Of a stretch of 64,000 nt of DNA, positions 25,300 to 40,000 are shown piece after piece (the stretch's first letter is position 1; every line of letters begins with the position of its first letter). The stretch is from Panagrolaimus kolymaensis. Lineage: Eukaryota; Nematoda; Chromadorea; Rhabditida; Panagrolaimidae. Below the pieces are notes generated by a model that ran no database searches, was not told the DNA's origin, and saw only the letters and a list, made by a program, of their open reading frames with translations. The position numbers and the translations under genes were made by a program. Location: NCBI GenBank assembly GCA_028622995.1, contig JAJQJQ010000009.1, forward strand, positions 558,001 to 622,000, in the 5' to 3' direction.

Positions 25300-28200
25300 T
25301 TCTTCACCGCTTTTTTTATTAGATTAATTAAACAATTTTCCAAACCAATCACAGAACGTCAAAAATTAAAAATGTTTTTCATTTAAAATAATTTTTTCTT
25401 GCACAAAAATTTACATAATCACTTGCCATTATTTTATGGTCGAAGTTGCGGATGATTTGTAAATATTTTTAAATTCTTCACCGCTTTTTTTATTAGATTA
25501 ATTAAACAATTTTCCAAACCAATCACAGAACGTCAAAAATTAAAAATGTTTTTCATTTAAAATAATTTTTTCTTGCACAAAAATTTACATAATCACTTGC
25601 CATTATTTTATGGTCAAAGTTGCGGATGATTTGTAAATAGTTTAAAATTCTTCACCGCTTTTTTTATCAGATTTTCTAAACAATTTTCCAAACTAATCAC
25701 AGAATGTCAAAAATTAAAAATGTTTTTCATTTAAAATAATTTTTTCTTGCACAAAAATTTACATAATCACTTGCCATTATTTTATGGTCAAAGTTGCGGA
25801 TGATTTGTAAATAGTTTAAAATTCTTCACCGCTTTTTTTATCAGATTTCCTAAACAATTTTCCAAACTAATCACAGAATGTCAAAAATTAAAAATTTTTT
25901 TCATTTAAAATTATTTTTTCTTGCACATAAATTTACATAATCACTTGCCATTATTTTATGGTCAAAGTTGCGGATGATTTGTAAATAGTTTAAAATTCTT
26001 CACCGCTTTTTTTATCAGATTTCCTAAACAATTTTCCAAACTAATCACAGAATGTCAAAAATTAAAAATGTTTTTCATTTAAAATAATTTTTTCTTGCAC
26101 ACAAATTTACATAATCACTTGCCATTAATTTATGGTCGAAGTTGCGGATGATTTGTAAATATTTTTAAATTCTTCACCGCTTTTTTTATTAGATTAATTA
26201 AACAATTTTCCAAACCAATCACAGAACGTCAAAAATTAAAAATGTTTTTCATTTAAAATAATTTTTTCTTGCACAAAAATTTACATAATCACTTGCCATT
26301 ATTTTATGGTCGAAGTTGCGGATGATTTGTAAATATTTTTAAATTCTTCACCGCTTTTTTTATTAGATTAATTAAACAATTTTCCAAACCAATCACAGAA
26401 TGTCAAAAATTAAAAATGTTTTTCATTTAAAATAATTTTTTCTTGCACAAAAATTTACATAATCACTTGCCATTATTTTATGGTCGAAGTTGCGGATGAT
26501 TTGTAAATATTTTCAAATTCTTCACCGCTTTTTTTATTAGATTAATTAAACATTTTTCCAAACCAATCACAGAATGTCAAAAATTAAAAATGTTTTTCAT
26601 TTAAAATAATTTTTTCTTGCACAAAAATTTACATAATCACTTGCCATTATTTTATGGTCGAAGTTGCGGATGATTTGTAAATATTTTTAAATTCTTCACC
26701 GCTTTTTTTATTAGATCAATTAAACAATTTTCCAAACCAATCACAGAATGTCAAAAATTAAAAATGTTTTTCATTTAAAATAATTTTTTCTTGCACAAAA
26801 ATTTACATAATCACTTGCCATTATTTTATGGTCGAATTTGCAGATGATTTGTAAATATTTTCAAAATCTTCACCGCTTTTTTTATTAGATTAATTAAACA
26901 ATTTTCCAAACCAATCACAGAATGTCAAAAATTAAAAATGTTTTTCATTTAAAATAATTTTTTCTTGCACAAAAATTTACATAATCACTTGCCATTATTT
27001 TATGGTCAAAGTTGCGGATGATTTGTAAATATTTTCAAATTCTTCCCCGCTTTTTTTATTAGATTAATTAAACAATTTTCCAAACCAATCACAGAATGTC
27101 AAAAATTAAAAATGTTTTTCATTTAAAATAATTTTTTCTTGCACAAAAATTTACATAATCACTTGCCATTATTTTATGGTCGAATTTGCAGATGATTTGT
27201 AAATATTTTCAAATTCTTAACCGCTTTTTTTATTAGATTAATTAAACAATTTTCCAAACCAATCACAGAATGTCAAAAATTAAAAATGTTTTTCATTTAA
27301 ATTAATTTTTTCTTGCACAAAAATTTACATAATCACTTGCCATTATTTTATGGTCGAAGTTGCGGATGATTTGTAAATATTTTTAAATTCTTCACCGCTT
27401 TTTTTATTAGATTAATTAAACAATTTTCCAAACCAATCACAGAATGTCAAAAATTAAAAATGTTTTTCATTTAAAATAATTTTTTCTTGCACAAAAATTT
27501 ACATAATCACTTGCCATTATTTTATGGTCGAAGTTGCGGATGATTTGTAAATATTTTCAAATTCTTCCCCGCTTTTTTTATTAGATTAATTAAACAATTT
27601 TCCAAACCAATCACAGAATGTCAAAAATTAAAAATGTTTTTCATTTAAAATAATTTTTTCTTGCACAAAAATTTACATAATCACTTGCCATTATTTTATG
27701 GTCGAAGTTGCCGATGATTTGTAAATATTTTTAAATTCTTCACCGCTTTTTTTATTAGATTAATTAAACAATTTTCCAAACCAATCACAGAATCTCAAAA
27801 ATTAAAAATGTTTTTCATTTAAAATAATTTTTTCTTGCACAAAAATTTACATAATCACTTGCCATTATTTTATGGTCGAAGTTGCGGATGATTTGTAAAT
27901 ATTTTTAAATTCTTCACCGCTTTTTTTATTAGATTAATTAAACAATTTTCCAAACCAATCACAGAATGTCAAAAATTAAAAATGTTTTTCATTTAAAATA
28001 ATTTTTTCTTGCACAAAAATTTACATAATCACTTGCCATTATTTTATGGTCGAAGTTGCGGATGATTTGTAAATATTTTTAAATTCTTCACCGCTTTTTT
28101 TATTAGATTAATTAAACAATTTTCCAAACCAATCACAGAATGTCAAAAATTAAAAATGTTTTTCATTTAAAATAATTTTTTCTTGCACAAAAATTTACAT

Positions 28201-31200
28201 AATCACTTGGCATTATTTTATGGTCGAAGTTGCAGATGATTTGTAAATATTTTCAAAATCTTCACCGCTTTTTTTATTAGATTAATTAAACAATTTTCCA
28301 AACCAATCACAGAATGTCAAAAATTAAAAATGTTTTTCATTTGAAATAATTTTTTCTTGCACAAAAATTTACATAATCACTTGGCATTATTTTATGGTCG
28401 AAGTTGCGGATGATTTGTAAATATTTTTAAATTCTTCACCGCTTTTTTTATTAGATTAATTAAACAATTTTCCAAACCAATCACAGAATGTCAAAAATTA
28501 AAAATGTTTTTCATTTAAAATAATTTTTTCTTGCACAAAAATTTACATAATCACTTGCCATTATTTTATGGTCGAAGTTGCGGATGATTTGTAAATATTT
28601 TTAAATTCTTCACCGCTTTTTTTATTAGATTAATTAAACAATTTTCCAAACCAATCACAGAATGTCAAAAATTAAAAATGTTTTTCATTTAAAATAATTT
28701 TTTCTTGCACAAAAATTTACATAATCACTTGCCATTATTTTATGGTCGAAGTTGCGGATGATTTGTAAATATTTTCAAATTCTTCCCCGCTTTTTTTATT
28801 AGATTAATTAAACAATTTTCCAAACCAATCACAGAATGTCAAAAATTAAAAATGTTTTTCATTTAAAATAATTTTTTCTTGCACAAAAATTTACATAATC
28901 ACTTGCCATTATTTTATGGTCGAAGTTGCGGATGATTTGTAAATATTTTAAAATTCTTCACCGCTTTTTTTATTAGATTAATTAAACAATTTTCCAAACC
29001 AATCACAGAATGTCAAAAATTAAAAATGTTTTTCATTTAAAATAATTTTTTCTTGCACAAAAATTTACATAATCACTTGCCATTATTTTATGGTCGAAGT
29101 TGCGGATGATTTGTAAATATTTTTAAATTCTTCACCGCTTTTTTTATTAGATTAATTAAACAATTTTCCAAACCAATCACAGAATGTCAAAAATTAAAAA
29201 TGTTTTTCATTTAAAATAATTTTTTCTTGCACAAAAATTTACATAATCACTTGCCATTATTTTATGGTCGAAGTTGCGGATGATTTGTAAATATTTTCAA
29301 ATTCTTCCCCGCTTTTTTTATTAGATTAATTAAACAATTTTCCAAACCAATCACAGAATGTCAAAAATTAAAAATGTTTTTCATTTAAAATAATTTTTTC
29401 TTGCACAAAAATTTACATAATCACTTGCCATTATTTTATGGTCGAAGTTGCCGATGATTTGTAAATATTTTTAAATTCTTCACCGCTTTTTTTATTAGAT
29501 TAATTAAACAATTTTCCAAACCAATCACAGAATGTCAAAAATTAAAAATGTTTTTCATTTAAAATAATTTTTTCTTGCACAAAAATTTACATAATCACTT
29601 GCCATTATTTTATGGTCGAAGTTGCGGATGATTTGTAAATATTTTCAAATTCTTCCCCGCTTTTTTTATTAGATTAATTAAACAATTTTCCAAACCAATC
29701 ACAGAATGTCAAAAATTAAAAATGTTTTTCATTTGAAATAATTTTTTCTTGCACAAAAATTTACATAATCACTTGCCATTATTTTATGGTCGAAGTTGCG
29801 GATGATTTGTAAATATTTTTAAATTCTTCACCGCTTTTTTTATTAGATTAATTAAACAATTTTCCAAACCAATCACAGAATGTCAAAAATTAAAAATGTT
29901 TTTCATTTAAAATAATTTTTTCTTGCACAAAAATTTACATAATCACTTGCCATTATTTTATGGTCGAAGTTGCGGATGATTTGTAAATATTTTTAAATTC
30001 TTCACCGCTTTTTTTATTAGATTAATTAAACAATTTTCCAAACCAATCACAGAACGTCAAAAATTAAAAATGTTTTTCATTTAAAATAATTTTTTCTTGC
30101 ACAAAAATTTACATAATCACTTGCCATTATTTTATGGTCGAAGTTGCGGATGATTTGTAAATATTTTTAAATTCTTCACCGCTTTTTTTATTAGATTAAT
30201 TAAACAATTTTCCAAACCAATCACAGAACGTCAAAAATTAAAAATGTTTTTCATTTAAAATAATTTTTTCTTGCACAAAAATTTACATAATCACTTGCCA
30301 TTATTTTATGGTCAAAGTTGCGGATGATTTGTAAATAGTTTAAAATTCTTCACCGCTTTTTTTATCAGATTTTCTAAACAATTTTCCAAACTAATCACAG
30401 AATGTCAAAAATTAAAAATGTTTTTCATTTAAAATAATTTTTTCTTGCACAAAAATTTACATAATCACTTGCCATTATTTTATGGTCAAAGTTGCGGATG
30501 ATTTGTAAATAGTTTAAAATTCTTCACCGCTTTTTTTATCAGATTTCCTAAACAATTTTCCAAACTAATCACAGAATGTCAAAAATTAAAAATTTTTTTC
30601 ATTTAAAATTATTTTTTCTTGCACATAAATTTACATAATCACTTGCCATTATTTTATGGTCAAAGTTGCGGATGATTTGTAAATAGTTTAAAATTCTTCA
30701 CCGCTTTTTTTATCAGATTTTCTAAACAATTTTCCAAACTAATCACAGAATGTCAAAAATTAAAAATGTTTTTCATTTAAAATAATTTTTTCTTGCACAA
30801 AAATTTACATAATCACTTGCCATTATTTTATGGTCGAAGTTGCGGATGATTTGTAAATATTTTTAAATTCTTCACCGCTTTTTTTATTAGATTAATTAAA
30901 CAATTTTCCAAACCAATCACAGAATGTCAAAAATTAAAAATGTTTTTCATTTAAAATAATTTTTTCTTGCACAAAAATTTACATAATCACTTGCCATTAT
31001 TTTATGGTCGAAGTTGCGGATGATTTGTAAATATTTTCAAATTCTTCACCGCTTTTTTTATTAGATTAATTAAACATTTTTCCAAACCAATCACAGAATG
31101 TCAAAAATTAAAAATGTTTTTCATTTAAAATAATTTTTTCTTGCACAAAAATTTACATAATCACTTGCCATTATTTTATGGTCGAAGTTGCGGATGATTT

Positions 31201-34200
31201 GTAAATATTTTTAAATTCTTCACCGCTTTTTTTATTAGATCAATTAAACAATTTTCCAAACCAATCACAGAATGTCAAAAATTAAAAATGTTTTTCATTT
31301 AAAATAATTTTTTCTTGCACAAAAATTTACATAATCACTTGCCATTATTTTATGGTCGAATTTGCAGATGATTTGTAAATATTTTCAAAATCTTCACCGC
31401 TTTTTTTATTAGATTAATTAAACAATTTTCCAAACCAATCACAGAATGTCAAAAATTAAAAATGTTTTTCATTTAAAATAATTTTTTCTTGCACAAAAAT
31501 TTACATAATCACTTGCCATTATTTTATGGTCAAAGTTGCGGATGATTTGTAAATATTTTCAAATTCTTCCCCGCTTTTTTTATTAGATTAATTAAACAAT
31601 TTTCCAAACCAATCACAGAATGTCAAAAATTAAAAATGTTTTTCATTTAAAATAATTTTTTCTTGCACAAAAATTTACATAATCACTTGCCATTATTTTA
31701 TGGTCGAATTTGCAGATGATTTGTAAATATTTTCAAATTCTTAACCGCTTTTTTTATTAGATTAATTAAACAATTTTCCAAACCAATCACAGAATGTCAA
31801 AAATTAAAAATGTTTTTCATTTAAATTAATTTTTTCTTGCACAAAAATTTACATAATCACTTGCCATTATTTTATGGTCGAAGTTGCGGATGATTTGTAA
31901 ATATTTTTAAATTCTTCACCGCTTTTTTTATTAGATTAATTAAACAATTTTCCAAACCAATCACAGAATGTCAAAAATTAAAAATGTTTTTCATTTAAAA
32001 TAATTTTTTCTTGCACAAAAATTTACATAATCACTTGCCATTATTTTATGGTCGAAGTTGCGGATGATTTGTAAATATTTTCAAATTCTTCCCCGCTTTT
32101 TTTATTAGATTAATTAAACAATTTTCCAAACCAATCACAGAATGTCAAAAATTAAAAATGTTTTTCATTTAAAATAATTTTTTCTTGCACAAAAATTTAC
32201 ATAATCACTTGCCATTATTTTATGGTCGAAGTTGCCGATGATTTGTAAATATTTTTAAATTCTTCACCGCTTTTTTTATTAGATTAATTAAACAATTTTC
32301 CAAACCAATCACAGAATCTCAAAAATTAAAAATGTTTTTCATTTAAAATAATTTTTTCTTGCACAAAAATTTACATAATCACTTGCCATTATTTTATGGT
32401 CGAAGTTGCGGATGATTTGTAAATATTTTTAAATTCTTCACCGCTTTTTTTATTAGATTAATTAAACAATTTTCCAAACCAATCACAGAATGTCAAAAAT
32501 TAAAAATGTTTTTCATTTAAAATAATTTTTTCTTGCACAAAAATTTACATAATCACTTGCCATTATTTTATGGTCGAAGTTGCGGATGATTTGTAAATAT
32601 TTTTAAATTCTTCACCGCTTTTTTTATTAGATTAATTAAACAATTTTCCAAACCAATCACAGAATGTCAAAAATTAAAAATGTTTTTCATTTAAAATAAT
32701 TTTTTCTTGCACAAAAATTTACATAATCACTTGGCATTATTTTATGGTCGAAGTTGCAGATGATTTGTAAATATTTTCAAAATCTTCACCGCTTTTTTTA
32801 TTAGATTAATTAAACAATTTTCCAAACCAATCACAGAATGTCAAAAATTAAAAATGTTTTTCATTTGAAATAATTTTTTCTTGCACAAAAATTTACATAA
32901 TCACTTGGCATTATTTTATGGTCGAAGTTGCGGATGATTTGTAAATATTTTTAAATTCTTCACCGCTTTTTTTATTAGATTAATTAAACAATTTTCCAAA
33001 CCAATCACAGAATGTCAAAAATTAAAAATGTTTTTCATTTAAAATAATTTTTTCTTGCACAAAAATTTACATAATCACTTGCCATTATTTTATGGTCGAA
33101 GTTGCGGATGATTTGTAAATATTTTTAAATTCTTCACCGCTTTTTTTATTAGATTAATTAAACAATTTTCCAAACCAATCACAGAATGTCAAAAATTAAA
33201 AATGTTTTTCATTTAAAATAATTTTTTCTTGCACAAAAATTTACATAATCACTTGCCATTATTTTATGGTCGAAGTTGCGGATGATTTGTAAATATTTTC
33301 AAATTCTTCCCCGCTTTTTTTATTAGATTAATTAAACAATTTTCCAAACCAATCACAGAATCTCAAAAATTAAAAATGTTTTTCATTTAAAATAATTTTT
33401 TCTTGCACAAAAATTTACATAATCACTTGCCATTATTTTATGGTCGAAGTTGCGGATGATTTGTAAATATTTTAAAATTCTTCACCGCTTTTTTTATTAG
33501 ATTAATTAAACAATTTTCCAAACCAATCACAGAATGTCAAAAATTAAAAATGTTTTTCATTTAAAATAATTTTTTCTTGCACAAAAATTTACATAATCAC
33601 TTGCCATTATTTTATGGTCGAAGTTGCGGATGATTTGTAAATATTTTTAAATTCTTCACCGCTTTTTTTATTAGATTAATTAAACAATTTTCCAAACCAA
33701 TCACAGAATGTCAAAAATTAAAAATGTTTTTCATTTAAAATAATTTTTTCTTGCACAAAAATTTACATAATCACTTGCCATTATTTTATGGTCGAAGTTG
33801 CGGATGATTTGTAAATATTTTCAAATTCTTCCCCGCTTTTTTTATTAGATTAATTAAACAATTTTCCAAACCAATCACAGAATGTCAAAAATTAAAAATG
33901 TTTTTCATTTAAAATAATTTTTTCTTGCACAAAAATTTACATAATCACTTGCCATTATTTTATGGTCGAAGTTGCCGATGATTTGTAAATATTTTTAAAT
34001 TCTTCACCGCTTTTTTTATTAGATTAATTAAACAATTTTCCAAACCAATCACAGAATGTCAAAAATTAAAAATGTTTTTCATTTAAAATAATTTTTTCTT
34101 GCACAAAAATTTACATAATCACTTGCCATTATTTTATGGTCGAAGTTGCGGATGATTTGTAAATATTTTCAAATTCTTCCCCGCTTTTTTTATTAGATTA

Positions 34201-34500
34201 ATTAAACAATTTTCCAAACCAATCACAGAATGTCAAAAATTAAAAATGTTTTTCATTTGAAATAATTTTTTCTTGCACAAAAATTTACATAATCACTTGC
34301 CATTATTTTATGGTCGAAGTTGCGGATGATTTGTAAATATTTTTAAATTCTTCACCGCTTTTTTTATTAGATTAATTAAACAATTTTCCAAACCAATCAC
34401 AGAATGTCAAAAATTAAAAATGTTTTTCATTTAAAATAATTTTTTCTTGCACAAAAATTTACATAATCACTTGCCATTATTTTATGGTCGAAGTTGCGGA
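25300..34500. repeat. Tandem duplication of a 26-27 monomer block (about 4.6 kb, two copies)
   Basis: AACGTC at 25355 and 25529 recurs at 30053 and 30227 (27 monomers). Further right the offset becomes 26 monomers (4524 bp): CATTTTTCC near 26551, GATCAATT at 26714, GTCGAATTTG at 26831, AATCTC at 27791 and TTTGAAATAA at about 29734 all recur 4524 bp later. One monomer, near 26.1-26.2 kb, is thus missing from the second copy. The copies run about 25.3-29.9 kb and 30.0-34.5 kb with very few other differences. Confidence 0.85.
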
Positions 34501-35199
34501 TGATTTGTAAATATTTTTAAATTCTTCACCGCTTTTTTTATTAGATTAATTAAACAATTTTCCAAACCAATCACAGAATGTCAAAAATTAAAAATGTTTT
34601 TCATTTAAAATAATTTTTTCTTGCACAAAAATTTACATAATCACTTGCCATTATTTTATGGTCGAAGTTGCGGATGATTTGTAAATATTTTCAAATTCTT
34701 CCCCGCTTTTTTTATCAGATTTCCTAAACAATTTTCCAAACCAATCACAGAATGTCAAAAATTAAAAATGTTTTTCATTTAAAATAATTTTTTCTTGCAC
34801 AAAAATTTACATAATCACTTGCCATTATTTTATGGTCAAAGTTGCGGATGATTTGTAAATATTTTAAAATTCTTCACCGCTTTTTTTATTAGATTAATTA
34901 AACAATTTTCCAAACCTATCACAGAATGTCAAAAATTAAAAATGTTTTTCATTTAAAATAATTTTTTCTTGCACAAAAATTTACATAATCACTTGCCATT
35001 ATTTTATGGTCGAAGTTGCGGATGATTTGTAAATATTTTTAAATTCTTCACCGCTTTTTTTATTAGATTAATTAAACAATTTTCCAAACCAATCACAGAA
35101 TGTCAAAATTTAAAAATGTTTTTCATTTATAATAATTTTTTCTTGCACAAAAATTTACATAATCACTTGCCATTATTTTATGGTAGAAGATGCGGATGA

Positions 35200-38100
35200 T
35201 TTGTAAATATTTTAAAATTCTTCACCGCTTTTTTTATCAGATTTCCTAAACAATTTTCCAAACTAATCACAGAATGTCAAAAATTAAAAATGTTTTTCAT
35301 TTAAAATAATTTTTTCTTGCACAAAAATTTACATAATCACTTGCCATTATTTTATGGTCGAAGTTGCCGATGATTTGTAAATATTTTTAAATTCTTCACC
35401 GCTTTTTTTATTAGATTAATTAAACAAATTTCCAAACCAATCACAGAATCTCAAAAATTAAAAATGTTTTTCATTTAAAATAATTTTTTCTTGCACAAAA
35501 ATTTACATAATCACTTGCCATTATTTTATGGTCGAAGTTGCGGATGATTTGTAAATATTTTTAAATTCTTCACCGCTTTTTTTATTAGATTAATTAAACA
35601 ATTTTCCAAACCAATCACAGAATGTAAAAATTAAAAATGTTTTTCATTTAAAATAATTTTTTCTTGCACAAAAATTTACATAATCACTTGCCATTATTTT
35701 ATGGTCGAAGTTGCGGATGATTTGTAAATATTTTTAAATTCTTCACCGCTTTTTTTATTAGATTAATTAAACAATTTTCCAAACCAATCACAGAATGTCA
35801 AAAATTAAAAATGTTTTTCATTTAAAATAATTTTTTCTTGCACAAAAATTTACATAATCACTTGGCATTATTTTATGGTCGAAGTTGCAGATGATTTGTA
35901 AATATTTTCAAAATCTTCACCGCTTTTTTTATTAGATTAATTAAACAATTTTCCAAACCAATCACAGAATGTCAAAAATTAAAAATGTTTTTCATTTGAA
36001 ATAATTTTTTCTTGCACAAAAATTTACATAATCACTTGGCATTATTTTATGGTCGAAGTTGCGGATGATTTGTAAATATTTTTAAATTCTTCACCGCTTT
36101 TTTTATTAGATTAATTAAACAATTTTCCAAACCAATCACAGAATGTCAAAAATTAAAAATGTTTTTCATTTAAAATAATTTTTTCTTGCACAAAAATTTA
36201 CATAATCACTTGCCATTATTTTATGGTCGAAGTTGCGGATGATTTGTAAATATTTTTAAATTCTTCACCGCTTTTTTTATTAGATTAATTAAACAATTTT
36301 CCAAACCAATCACAGAATGTCAAAAATTAAAAATGTTTTTCATTTAAAATAATTTTTTCTTGCACAAAAATTTACATAATCACTTGCCATTATTTTATGG
36401 TCGAAGTTGCGGATGATTTGTAAATATTTTCAAATTCTTCCCCGCTTTTTTTATTAGATTAATTAAACAATTTTCCAAACCAATCACAGAATGTCAAAAA
36501 TTAAAAATGTTTTTCATTTAAAATAATTTTTTCTTGCACAAAAATTTACATAATCACTTGCCATTATTTTATGGTCGAAGTTGCGGATGATTTGTAAATA
36601 TTTTCAAATTCTTCCCCGCTTTTTTTATTAGATTAATTAAACAATTTTCCAAACCAATCACAGAATGTCAAAAATTAAAAATGTTTTTCATTTGAAATAA
36701 TTTTTTCTTGCACAAAAATTTACATAATCACTTGCCATTATTTTATGGTCGAAGTTGCGGATGATTTGTAAATATTTTCAAATTCTTCCCCGCTTTTTTT
36801 ATTAGATTAATTAAACAATTTTCCAAACCAATCACAGAATGTCAAAAATTAAAAATGTTTTTCATTTGAAATAATTTTTTCTTGCACAAAAATTTACATA
36901 ATCACTTGCCATTATTTTATGGTCGAAGTTGCGGATGATTTGTAAATAGTTTAAAATTCTTCACCGCTTTTTTTATCAGATTTCCTAAACAATTTTCCAA
37001 ACTAATCACAGAATGTCAAAAATTAAAAATGTTTTTCATTTAAAATAATTTTTTCTTGCACAAAAATTTACATAATCACTTGCCATTATTTTATGGTCGA
37101 AGTTGCCGATGATTTGTAAATATTTTTAAATTCTTCACCGCTTTTTTTATTAGATTAATTAAACAAATTTCCAAACCAATCACAGAATCTCAAAAATTAA
37201 AAATGTTTTTCATTTAAAATAATTTTTTCTTGCACAAAAATTTACATAATCACTTGCCATTATTTTATGGTCGAAGTTGCGGATGATTTGTAAATATTTT
37301 TAAATTCTTCACCGCTTTTTTTATTAGATTAATTAAACAATTTTCCAAACCAATCACAGAATGTCAAAAATTAAAAATGTTTTTCATTTAAAATAATTTT
37401 TTCTTGCACAAAAATTTACATAATCACTTGCCATTATTTTATGGTCGAAGTTGCGGATGATTTGTAAATATTTTTAAATTCTTCACCGCTTTTTTTATTA
37501 GATTAATTAAACAATTTTCCAAACCAATCACAGAATGTCAAAAATTAAAAATGTTTTTCATTTAAAATAATTTTTTCTTGCACAAAAATTTACATAATCA
37601 CTTGGCATTATTTTATGGTCGAAGTTGCAGATGATTTGTAAATATTTTCAAAATCTTCACCGCTTTTTTTATTAGATTAATTAAACAATTTTCCAAACCA
37701 ATCACAGAATGTCAAAAATTAAAAATGTTTTTCATTTAAAATAATTTTTTCTTGCACAAAAATTTACATAATCACTTGCCATTATTTTATGGTCGAAGTT
37801 GCGGATGATTTGTAAATATTTTTAAATTCTTCACCGCTTTTTTTATTAGATTAATTAAACAATTTTCCAAACCAATCACAGAATGTCAAAAATTAAAAAT
37901 GTTTTTCATTTGAAATAATTTTTTCTTGCACAAAAATTTACATAATCACTTGCCATTATTTTATGGTCGAAGTTGCGGATGATTTGTAAATATTTTTAAA
38001 TTCTTCACCGCTTTTTTTATTAGATTAATTAAACAATTTTCCAAACCAATCACAGAATGTCAAAAATTAAAAATGTTTTTCATTTAAAATAATTTTTTCT

Positions 38101-40000
38101 TGCACAAAAATTTACATAATCACTTGCCATTATTTTATGGTCGAAGTTGCGGATGATTTGTAAATATTTTTAAATTCTTCACCGCTTTTTTTATTAGATT
38201 AATTAAACAATTTTCCAAACCAATCACAGAATGTCAAAAATTAAAAATGTTTTTCATTTAAAATAATTTTTTCTTGCACAAAAATTTACATAATCACTTG
38301 CCATTATTTTATGGTCGAAGTTGCGGATGATTTGTAAATATTTTCAAATTCTTCCCCGCTTTTTTTATTAGATTAATTAAACAATTTTCCAAACCAATCA
38401 CAGAATGTCAAAAATTAAAAATGTTTTTCATTTAAAATAATTTTTTCTTGCACAAAAATTTACATAATCACTTGCCATTATTTTATGGTCGAAGTTGCGG
38501 ATGATTTGTAAATATTTTCAAATTCTTCCCCGCTTTTTTTATTAGATTAATTAAACAATTTTCCAAACCAATCACAGAATGTCAAAAATTAAAAATGTTT
38601 TTCATTTGAAATAATTTTTTCTTGCACAAAAATTTACATAATCACTTGCCATTATTTTATGGTCGAAGTTGCGGATGATTTGTAAATATTTTCAAATTCT
38701 TCCCCGCTTTTTTTATTAGATTAATTAAACAATTTTCCAAACCAATCACAGAATGTCAAAAATTAAAAATGTTTTTCATTTGAAATAATTTTTTCTTGCA
38801 CAAAAATTTACATAATCACTTGCCATTATTTTATGGTCGAAGTTGCGGATGATTTGTAAATAGTTTAAAATTCTTCACCGCTTTTTTTATCAGATTTCCT
38901 AAACAATTTTCCAAACTAATCACAGAATGTCAAAAATTAAAAATGTTTTTCATTTAAAATAATTTTTTCTTGCACAAAAATTTACATAATCACTTGCCAT
39001 TATTTTATGGTCGAAGTTGCCGATGATTTGTAAATATTTTTAAATTCTTCACCGCTTTTTTTATTAGATTAATTAAACAAATTTCCAAACCAATCACAGA
39101 ATCTCAAAAATTAAAAATGTTTTTCATTTAAAATAATTTTTTCTTGCACAAAAATTTACATAATCACTTGCCATTATTTTATGGTCGAAGTTGCGGATGA
39201 TTTGTAAATATTTTTAAATTCTTCACCGCTTTTTTTATTAGATTAATTAAACAATTTTCCAAACCAATCACAGAATGTCAAAAATTAAAAATGTTTTTCA
39301 TTTAAAATAATTTTTTCTTGCACAAAAATTTACATAATCACTTGCCATTATTTTATGGTCGAAGTTGCGGATGATTTGTAAATATTTTTAAATTCTTCAC
39401 CGCTTTTTTTATTAGATTAATTAAACAATTTTCCAAACCAATCACAGAATGTCAAAAATTAAAAATGTTTTTCATTTAAAATAATTTTTTCTTGCACAAA
39501 AATTTACATAATCACTTGGCATTATTTTATGGTCGAAGTTGCAGATGATTTGTAAATATTTTCAAAATCTTCACCGCTTTTTTTATTAGATTAATTAAAC
39601 AATTTTCCAAACCAATCACAGAATGTCAAAAATTAAAAATGTTTTTCATTTAAAATAATTTTTTCTTGCACAAAAATTTACATAATCACTTGCCATTATT
39701 TTATGGTCGAAGTTGCGGATGATTTGTAAATATTTTTAAATTCTTCACCGCTTTTTTTATTAGATTAATTAAACAATTTTCCAAACCAATCACAGAATGT
39801 CAAAAATTAAAAATGTTTTTCATTTGAAATAATTTTTTCTTGCACAAAAATTTACATAATCACTTGCCATTATTTTATGGTCGAAGTTGCGGATGATTTG
39901 TAAATATTTTTAAATTCTTCACCGCTTTTTTTATTAGATTAATTAAACAATTTTCCAAACCAATCACAGAATGTCAAAAATTAAAAATGTTTTTCATTTA
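35200..40000. repeat. 10/11-monomer higher-order repeats
   Basis: TAAACAAATTTCC occurs at 35421, 37160 and 39074. The spacings are 1739 (10 monomers minus the base lost near 35625) and 1914 (11 monomers). The monomers around these marks repeat in the same order, including AATCTC variants and the TTTGAAATAA variants. Confidence 0.8.
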
